From NCBI GenBank assembly GCA_902478365.1, contig CABSKX010000069.1, positions 1-10,089 of the forward strand: a DNA stretch of 10,089 nucleotides, read 5' to 3'. The notes beneath the pieces were generated by a model, which had not been told where the DNA came from, made no database searches, and worked only from the letters and a program-made list of their open reading frames with translations. The DNA is from an uncultured Collinsella sp. GTDB lineage: Bacteria > Actinomycetota > Coriobacteriia > Coriobacteriales > Coriobacteriaceae. This document shows positions 5,509-10,089 of this stretch, piece by piece. Numbering within the stretch: position 1 is the first letter of the stretch; the number at the start of each line of letters is the position of its first letter. The position numbers and the translations under genes are program-made.

Positions 5509-6302
5509 TGCCTATCGGACCTGCGCGTATGCCGCTCTTCGATCACCTGGGAGAGCTCCGTCGCCGCCTGACCATCGTGGTCGTGTCGGTGTTTGCCGCC
5601 GCTATCGTGCTGTATTTCGCCACGCCTGTTGTGCTCGACATCCTGGAAGATCCCATCCGCTCCTTTGTGCCGGACGGTAAGTTCTACATCACTACCACGC
5701 TCGGCGGCTTTGGCTTGCGCTTCTCGCTGGCCATCAAAATGGCCGTTGTCATGTGCACGCCCATGATCATCTGGCAGATCTTGGCGTTTTTCCTGCCGGC
5801 GCTTCGCCCCAACGAGCGCAAGTGGGTCGTGCCCACGGTGCTCGCCTCGACGGTGCTGTTCTTCCTGGGCGCAATCTTTTGCTACTTCATCATCATCCCT
5901 GCAGGCTTTGAGTGGCTCATCGGCGAGACCTCGGCCGTCGCTACGGCGCTGCCCGATCTGGAGAACTACGTCAACATGGAGCTGCTCTTTATGATTGGCT
6001 TTGGCGTGGCGTTTGAGCTGCCGCTCATCATCTTCTACCTGTCCGTCTTCCACATCGTGTCCTACGCGGCCTTCCGCAGTGCCTGGCGTTATGTATACGT
6101 TGGCCTGCTTGTGGGCTCGGCTGTGATTACGCCCGACGGCTCGCCCGTTACGCTGGGGCTCATGTATGGCGCCCTGCTCTCGCTCTACGAGATTTCGCTC
6201 GCCATCGCTCGCGTGGTCATTACCGCGCGCGAGGGCAAGGAGGGCTTGTTTGTGAGCCGTCTGGACCTGTTTTCGGACGACGAAGAGGACGACGAGGAGT
6301 AA
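5508..6302 (+). CDS. tatC: Sec-independent protein translocase subunit TatC
   Basis: This polytopic membrane protein of 264 residues is the receptor for twin-arginine signal peptides in the Tat export pathway. The cytoplasmic N-terminus carries the TatC motif MPLFDHLGELRRRL (8-21). Other landmarks are IIWQILAFFLPALRPNERK (87-105) with Glu103 (E. coli Glu103, signal-peptide contact), GFGVAFELP (164-172) with Glu170, and SAVITPDGSP (204-213) with Asp210 near the sixth helix. Six hydrophobic segments fit at about 22-40, 72-96, 108-132, 157-181, 192-208 and 214-238. The tail is strongly acidic (DDEEDDEE). The ATG at 5508 shares a base with the tatA stop, and GGGAGG (5493-5498) lies 9 bases upstream, so translation is likely coupled. 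Length and motifs are normal. hypA begins only 6 bases after its stop. Confidence 0.97.
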   Translation: MPIGPARMPLFDHLGELRRRLTIVVVSVFAAAIVLYFATPVVLDILEDPIRSFVPDGKFYITTTLGGFGLRFSLAIKMAVVMCTPMIIWQILAFFLPALRPNERKWVVPTVLASTVLFFLGAIFCYFIIIPAGFEWLIGETSAVATALPDLENYVNMELLFMIGFGVAFELPLIIFYLSVFHIVSYAAFRSAWRYVYVGLLVGSAVITPDGSPVTLGLMYGALLSLYEISLAIARVVITAREGKEGLFVSRLDLFSDDEEDDEE

Positions 6303-6308
6303 ATCGGT

Positions 6309-6665
6309 ATGCACGAGGTTGGCATTGTCAACGGCATACTCGATACAGTGATTCGCGCGGCGCGTGGGGCGGGGGCCTCGCGCGCCGTTTTGGTAACGCT
6401 GCGTATCGGGGATATGACCGAGGTCGTGCGCGAAGCACTCGACTTTGCGTGGGAGACATTTCGCGACGAGGACCCGCTCACGCGCGGCTGCGAGCTTGCC
6501 GTGGAGGAGGTCCATCCACAAAGCGAGTGTCTGGACTGCGGCGAGGTCTTCGAGCACGACCGCTTCCATTGCCGCTGTCCCCAGTGTGGCGGCGCCAACG
6601 TGCGTCTGCTGCACGGCCGCGAACTCGACATCGCAAGTATCGAGATCGAGACCCCCGACGATTAG
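6309..6665 (+). CDS. hypA: Hydrogenase/urease nickel metallochaperone HypA
   Basis: This small cytoplasmic nickel chaperone hands Ni2+ to the large subunit of [NiFe]-hydrogenase together with HypB. The 118-residue protein has the invariant start Met-His-Glu (1-3), where His2 and Glu3 with the N-terminus bind nickel. A treble-clef zinc site is formed by Cys74-x2-Cys77 and Cys90-x2-Cys93; an extra Cys88 lies next to it. The length matches the family (about 113-120). GAGGAG (6294-6299), located in the end of tatC, lies 9 bases before the ATG, and only 6 bases separate the two genes, so it is almost certainly co-transcribed with tatC. No hydrogenase structural gene is within the window. Urease maturation is a possible alternative client but less usual for hypA without ure genes. 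Confidence 0.96.
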   Translation: MHEVGIVNGILDTVIRAARGAGASRAVLVTLRIGDMTEVVREALDFAWETFRDEDPLTRGCELAVEEVHPQSECLDCGEVFEHDRFHCRCPQCGGANVRLLHGRELDIASIEIETPDD

Positions 6666-6689
6666 CCCGCCAGCAACCTGGGGACGGGG

Positions 6690-6695
6690 TATAAA
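6690..6695 (+). promoter_or_regulatory. Weak candidate internal -10 box before hypB
   Basis: TATAAA (5 of 6 to consensus) lies in the 54-base gap between hypA and hypB, 24 bases before the hypB ATG. The preceding GGGGACGGGG is unlike a -35 element and none is found at a proper distance. It may allow separate hypB expression or simply be chance. Confidence 0.25.
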
Positions 6696-6719
6696 TGGTA
6701 GAAGTAAGGAGCGCCGAGT

Positions 6720-7403
6720 ATGGCCGAGAAAACGATTGATATCGCGTCGCCGATCCTGTCGCGCAACGAGCGCCTGGCAGATCAGCTGCGTCAGCGATTT
6801 AATGAGACAAACACCTACGTGATCAACGTCTTGTCGAGCCCCGGCTCGGGTAAGACAACAACGATTCTGGGCACCAACGAGCGCCTGCGCGACAAGGCCG
6901 GCTTGCGCTGCGCCGTCATCGAAGGCGATATCGCCTCGGACGTCGACGCCATCACCATGAAGGAAGCCGGCATGCCTGCCATCCAGATCAACACGGGCGG
7001 CCTGTGCCACCTCGAGGGCAACATGATCATGGAAGCCGTTGACGCGTTCGACCAGGCCGTTGGGCTCGATAACATCGACGTCATCTTTATCGAAAATGTG
7101 GGCAACCTGGTCTGCCCAGTCGACTTTGACCTGGGCGAGAACCTGTCCATCATGATCCTCTCGGTGCCCGAGGGCGACGACAAGCCCATCAAGTACCCGG
7201 GCATCTTCCAACACGCCGGCGCGCAGCTGCTCAACAAGGTTGACGTGGCCCCGGCTTTCGATTTTGACATGGATAGGTATACTAAGACACTCGATGACCT
7301 CAATCCGCAGGCGCCGCGGTTTGCCGTGAGCGCGCGCAAGGGCGAGGGCATGGATGCCTGGTGCGATTGGCTCATCGGGCAGATTGAGCAAGCAAGGGCG
7401 TAA
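6720..7403 (+). CDS. hypB: Hydrogenase maturation GTPase HypB
   Basis: This SIMIBI-class GTPase of 227 residues drives nickel delivery to [NiFe]-hydrogenase with HypA. The P-loop is SSPGSGKTT (39-47, Lys45). EGDIASDVDA (68-77) supplies switch residues including the catalytic-site Asp. GGLCHLE (93-99) holds Cys96-His97, and ENVGNLVCP (125-133) holds Cys132; these three match the metal site at the dimer interface (E. coli Cys166, His167 and Cys198). The base-recognition motif is LNKVD (171-175). The N-terminus before the G domain is short, without the CxxCGC nickel site of E. coli or a His-rich nickel store, so this is the minimal form. AAGGAG (6706-6711) is 8 bases before the ATG. It lies 54 bases after hypA in the same direction. 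Confidence 0.97.
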   Translation: MAEKTIDIASPILSRNERLADQLRQRFNETNTYVINVLSSPGSGKTTTILGTNERLRDKAGLRCAVIEGDIASDVDAITMKEAGMPAIQINTGGLCHLEGNMIMEAVDAFDQAVGLDNIDVIFIENVGNLVCPVDFDLGENLSIMILSVPEGDDKPIKYPGIFQHAGAQLLNKVDVAPAFDFDMDRYTKTLDDLNPQAPRFAVSARKGEGMDAWCDWLIGQIEQARA

Positions 7404-7457
7404 GTCGGCCGCCATACGGGCGGGCGTAGCCGCAGAGATACGAGATAGGAGCCTCTT

Positions 7458-10052
7458 TTGAAGCTCATCATCGCCGAGAAAAACGACGCCGCGCGTCAGA
7501 TCGCCGAGCGTCTGTCCACGGGCAAGCCCAAAAAGGACAAGGTGTACAACACCGCCATCTACCGTTTTGAGTGGAAGGGCGAGGAGTGCGTGACGATCGG
7601 CCTTGCCGGTCACATCCTTGCGCCCGATTTTTGCGACAGTGTGCTGTTCGATAAAAAGCTGGGCTGGTATTCGGTCACCGAGGACGGCGAGATGCTGCCG
7701 GCCGACATACCCGATGGCCTGGCGCGTCCGCCCTACGATACCAAGCGCAAGCCGTTTCTTGCCGATGGCATCTCCATCAAGGGCTGGAAGCTCGAGAGCC
7801 TGCCCTATCTCACCTGGGCGCCCGTCATTAAGTTGCCGGCCGAGAAAGAGCTCATTCGCTCGCTCAAGAACCTTGCCAAGAAGTCCGACAGCGTCATCAT
7901 CGCCACGGACTTCGATCGCGAGGGCGAGCTGATCGGTTCGGACGCCCTCAACAAGGTGCGCGAGGTTGCGCCCGACCTGCCGGTCGCCCGCGCCCAGTAT
8001 TCTTCGTTTACCAAGGCCGAGATCACGCAGGCCTTCGATAATCTCGTCTCGCTCGACCAGAACCTGGCCGACGCGGGCGAGAGCCGTCAGCACATCGACC
8101 TCATTTGGGGTGCGGTGCTCACGCGCTACCTGACGCTCGCCAAGTTTGGCGGCTTTGGCAACGTGCGCTCTGCCGGCCGCGTGCAGACGCCGACGCTTGC
8201 CCTGGTGGTCGAGCGCGAGCGCGAGCGCATGGCGTTTGTGCCCGAGGACTATTGGCAGATCCGCGGCATGGGCGCCGCGCAGGGCGCTGCCGAGGACGAC
8301 CGCTTTAAGATCGCGCACAAGACGGCGCGTTTTACCGACAAGGATGCCGCCGAGACGGCGTATGGTCACGTCGACGGCGCCAAGACGGCGACCGTTGCCG
8401 CGGTGACCAAGCGCTCGCGTAAGCAGCAGCCGCCCACGCCGTTTGCGACCACCTCGCTGCAGGCTGCCGCCGCGGCCGAGGGCATCTCGCCTGCGCGTAC
8501 GATGCGCATCGCCGAGTCCCTCTACATGGCCGGTCTCATCAGCTATCCGCGTGTCGACAACACCGTGTACCCTGCGACGCTCGATCTGGGCGCCGTGGTG
8601 AGCGACCTGGCAAAGATCAATCCGGCGCTGGCGCCCGTATGCAAAAAGGTGCTCGCCGGTCCCATGAAGCCCACGCGCGGCAAGGTCGAGACCACCGACC
8701 ACCCGCCTATCTATCCCACGGGCGAGGGCGATCCGTCCACGCTCGACGGCGGCCAGCGCAAGCTCTACGACCTCATCGCCCGCCGCTTCCTGGCGACGCT
8801 CATGGGTCCCGCGACCATCGAGAACACCAAGCTCGAGCTCGATGTGAACGGTGAGCCGTTCGTGGCTTCGGGCGATGTGCTCGTGACCCCGGGTTTCCGC
8901 GAGGCATACCCGTACGGCCTTAAGCGCGACGAGCAGATGCCGCCGCTGGAGCAGGGCGATATGGTCGACGTATTCGACATTAAGCTCGAGGCCAAACAGA
9001 CCGAGCCGCCCGCGCGCTACAGCCAGGGCAAGCTCGTGCAGGAGATGGAAAAGCGCGGCCTGGGCACCAAGTCCACGCGTGCGAGCATCATCGAGCGCCT
9101 GTACGCCGTGCGCTACCTCAAAAACGATCCCGTGGAGCCGAGTCAGCTGGGTATCGCCATCATCGATGCACTGTCGCAGTTTGCCCCGCGCATCACGAGC
9201 CCCGATATGACCAGCGAGCTCGACGGCGACATGACTCGCGTGGAGCGCGGCGAGGACACCGAAGAGCATGTCGTGACGCACTCGCGCGCGCTGCTGGCCG
9301 GTGTGCTCGACGAGCTGCTCAAGCATACGCAGGAGCTGGGAGACGCCATCAGCGACGCCGTCACGGCTGATGCGCGCGTGGGCGCCTGCCCCAAGTGCGG
9401 CAAGGACTTGGTTATGAAGACGAGCGCCAAGACCCGCGGCAGCTTTATCGGCTGCATGGGCTGGCCCGACTGCGATGTGACCTATCCGGTGCCGAGCGGC
9501 GTCAAGGTAAGCCCGCTCGAGGGCGAGGCCGCCGTGTGCCCCGAGTGCGGTGCGCCGCGCATTAAGTGCCAGCCGTTCCGCCAGAAGGCCTTCGAGATTT
9601 GCGTGAACCCCACATGCCCCACTAACTACGAGCCCGACCTTAAGGTGGGCGAGTGCAAGGTGTGCGCCGAGGCCGGACGTCATGGCGATCTGATTGCACA
9701 CAAGAGCGAGAAGAGCGGCAAGCGCTTTATCCGCTGCACCAACTATGACGATTGCGGCGTGAGCTATCCGCTGCCGGCGCGCGGCAAACTCGAAGCGACG
9801 GGCGAGACCTGTCCCGAGTGCGGCGCTCCCATCGTGGTGGTCAACACGGCGCGCGGTCCGTGGCGTATCTGCGTCAACATGGACTGCCCGACCAAGGAGA
9901 AGAAGCCCGCCCGCGGCCGCAAGACTGCGACCAAGGCGAGCGCGGCAAAGAAGACCACGGCGGCAAAGAAGACCACGGCTAAGAAAGCCACTGCCGCCAA
10001 GAAGACGACCGCGAAGAAGTCGACCACCAAAAAGACCGCTGCCGGCAAGTAA
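7458..10052 (+). CDS. topA: Archaeal-type DNA topoisomerase I (type IA) with four zinc modules and Lys-rich tail
   Basis: This type IA topoisomerase (864 aa) relaxes negative supercoils by single-strand passage. A TTG start at 7458 is supported by AGGAG (7447-7451), 6 bases upstream, and by the immediate MKLIIAEK. The Toprim domain has Glu7 and ATDFDREGE (149-157; Asp151, Asp153, Glu155) for Mg2+. RQHIDLIWGAVLTRYL (210-225) and SAGRVQTPTLAL (238-249) are hallmarks of the archaeal TopA branch. The catalytic tyrosine is Tyr363 in GLISYPRVDN (359-368). Four Cys4 modules follow: Cys644/647/666/672, 694/697/715/720, 733/736/760/766 and 785/788/805/810. From 813 the tail is Lys/Ala/Thr, with 18 Lys in 52 residues, resembling actinobacterial TopA tails. 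It follows hypB by 54 bases without a terminator. It is probably the main relaxing topoisomerase of the cell (inference). No terminator follows before the window ends. Confidence 0.94.
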   Translation: MKLIIAEKNDAARQIAERLSTGKPKKDKVYNTAIYRFEWKGEECVTIGLAGHILAPDFCDSVLFDKKLGWYSVTEDGEMLPADIPDGLARPPYDTKRKPFLADGISIKGWKLESLPYLTWAPVIKLPAEKELIRSLKNLAKKSDSVIIATDFDREGELIGSDALNKVREVAPDLPVARAQYSSFTKAEITQAFDNLVSLDQNLADAGESRQHIDLIWGAVLTRYLTLAKFGGFGNVRSAGRVQTPTLALVVERERERMAFVPEDYWQIRGMGAAQGAAEDDRFKIAHKTARFTDKDAAETAYGHVDGAKTATVAAVTKRSRKQQPPTPFATTSLQAAAAAEGISPARTMRIAESLYMAGLISYPRVDNTVYPATLDLGAVVSDLAKINPALAPVCKKVLAGPMKPTRGKVETTDHPPIYPTGEGDPSTLDGGQRKLYDLIARRFLATLMGPATIENTKLELDVNGEPFVASGDVLVTPGFREAYPYGLKRDEQMPPLEQGDMVDVFDIKLEAKQTEPPARYSQGKLVQEMEKRGLGTKSTRASIIERLYAVRYLKNDPVEPSQLGIAIIDALSQFAPRITSPDMTSELDGDMTRVERGEDTEEHVVTHSRALLAGVLDELLKHTQELGDAISDAVTADARVGACPKCGKDLVMKTSAKTRGSFIGCMGWPDCDVTYPVPSGVKVSPLEGEAAVCPECGAPRIKCQPFRQKAFEICVNPTCPTNYEPDLKVGECKVCAEAGRHGDLIAHKSEKSGKRFIRCTNYDDCGVSYPLPARGKLEATGETCPECGAPIVVVNTARGPWRICVNMDCPTKEKKPARGRKTATKASAAKKTTAAKKTTAKKATAAKKTTAKKSTTKKTAAGK
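9943..9978 (+). repeat. Perfect 18-base tandem repeat in the topA tail
   Basis: CGGCAAAGAAGACCACGG occurs twice head-to-tail (9943-9960, 9961-9978) in the part coding for the Lys/Ala/Thr tail. The unit is six codons, so gain or loss of a copy would keep the frame and change tail length. Similar but diverged units (AAGAAG-ACC type) continue to about 10035. Confidence 0.9.
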
Positions 10053-10076
10053 CCGAGCACATATCCGAGCACATAT
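10053..10076. repeat. 12-base tandem repeat directly after topA
   Basis: CCGAGCACATAT is present twice without spacing (10053-10064, 10065-10076), starting at the base after the topA stop codon. It is not a hairpin and has no T-run, so it is not a terminator. The remaining 13 bases to the window end hold nothing I can assign. Confidence 0.9.
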
Positions 10077-10089
10077 AGACACGGTGGGG

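Noticed and set aside
5397..10082. A 1561-codon open frame on the minus strand
   Set aside because: It runs antisense through tatC, hypA, hypB and topA, which are all certain. Its product is low-complexity Arg/Gly/His/Leu without known motifs. High GC at third positions removes stops from this frame.
1..10089. CRISPR arrays, tRNA, rRNA, tmRNA, SRP RNA, IS or phage genes
   Set aside because: Looked for and not seen. The only tandem repeats are the two short ones listed, and neither has spacer structure.

Overview
The window is gene-dense, GC-rich bacterial chromosome. The strong preference for G or C at third codon positions leaves long stop-free shadow frames on the opposite strand. The gene content (family II Mn-dependent pyrophosphatase, MocR-type class I aminotransferase, archaeal-type topoisomerase I with a Lys/Ala tail, TatA/B-TatC next to HypA-HypB) and the intergenic style suggest a gut actinobacterium of the class Coriobacteriia, most likely Collinsella or a close relative. 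That placement is inference from pattern recognition, not from a search.

Left part (1-2983): ppaC (43-966) ends in a strong intrinsic terminator. A 207-base leader follows and contains a second intrinsic terminator only 33 bases before nhaA (1233-2591), so nhaA is probably controlled by premature termination in its leader. nhaA converges on a small unrecognised gene on the minus strand (start corrected to 2932, end 2678), and one bidirectional terminator separates the two.

Middle (2984-4850): a divergent intergenic region with a TATACT -10-like box leads into a PLP-dependent aspartate-type aminotransferase (3082-4386). A single-domain STAS anti-anti-sigma protein (4453-4767) follows, with its own ribosome binding site but no partner kinase nearby.

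Right part (4840-10052): a same-strand, operon-like series: tatA/tatB-like (GTG start, 4921-5508), tatC (5508-6302, 1-base overlap), hypA (6309-6665), hypB (6720-7403), and an archaeal-type type IA topoisomerase (TTG start, 7458-10052). Tat exports folded, cofactor-loaded proteins and HypA/HypB deliver nickel to [NiFe]-hydrogenase before export, so tatC-hypA-hypB is a functionally sensible neighbourhood, although no hydrogenase structural gene lies in the window. The topoisomerase carries four Cys4 zinc modules arranged A-B-A'-B' and a histone-H1-like Lys-rich tail. The last bases hold a 12-base tandem repeat and no complete gene.

Most genes are ordinary housekeeping genes. I see no phage, IS element, CRISPR, rRNA or tRNA, and no clear new multi-gene system. 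The most interesting leads are the nhaA leader RNA, the duplicated zinc-finger architecture of the topoisomerase, and the Tat-Hyp linkage.
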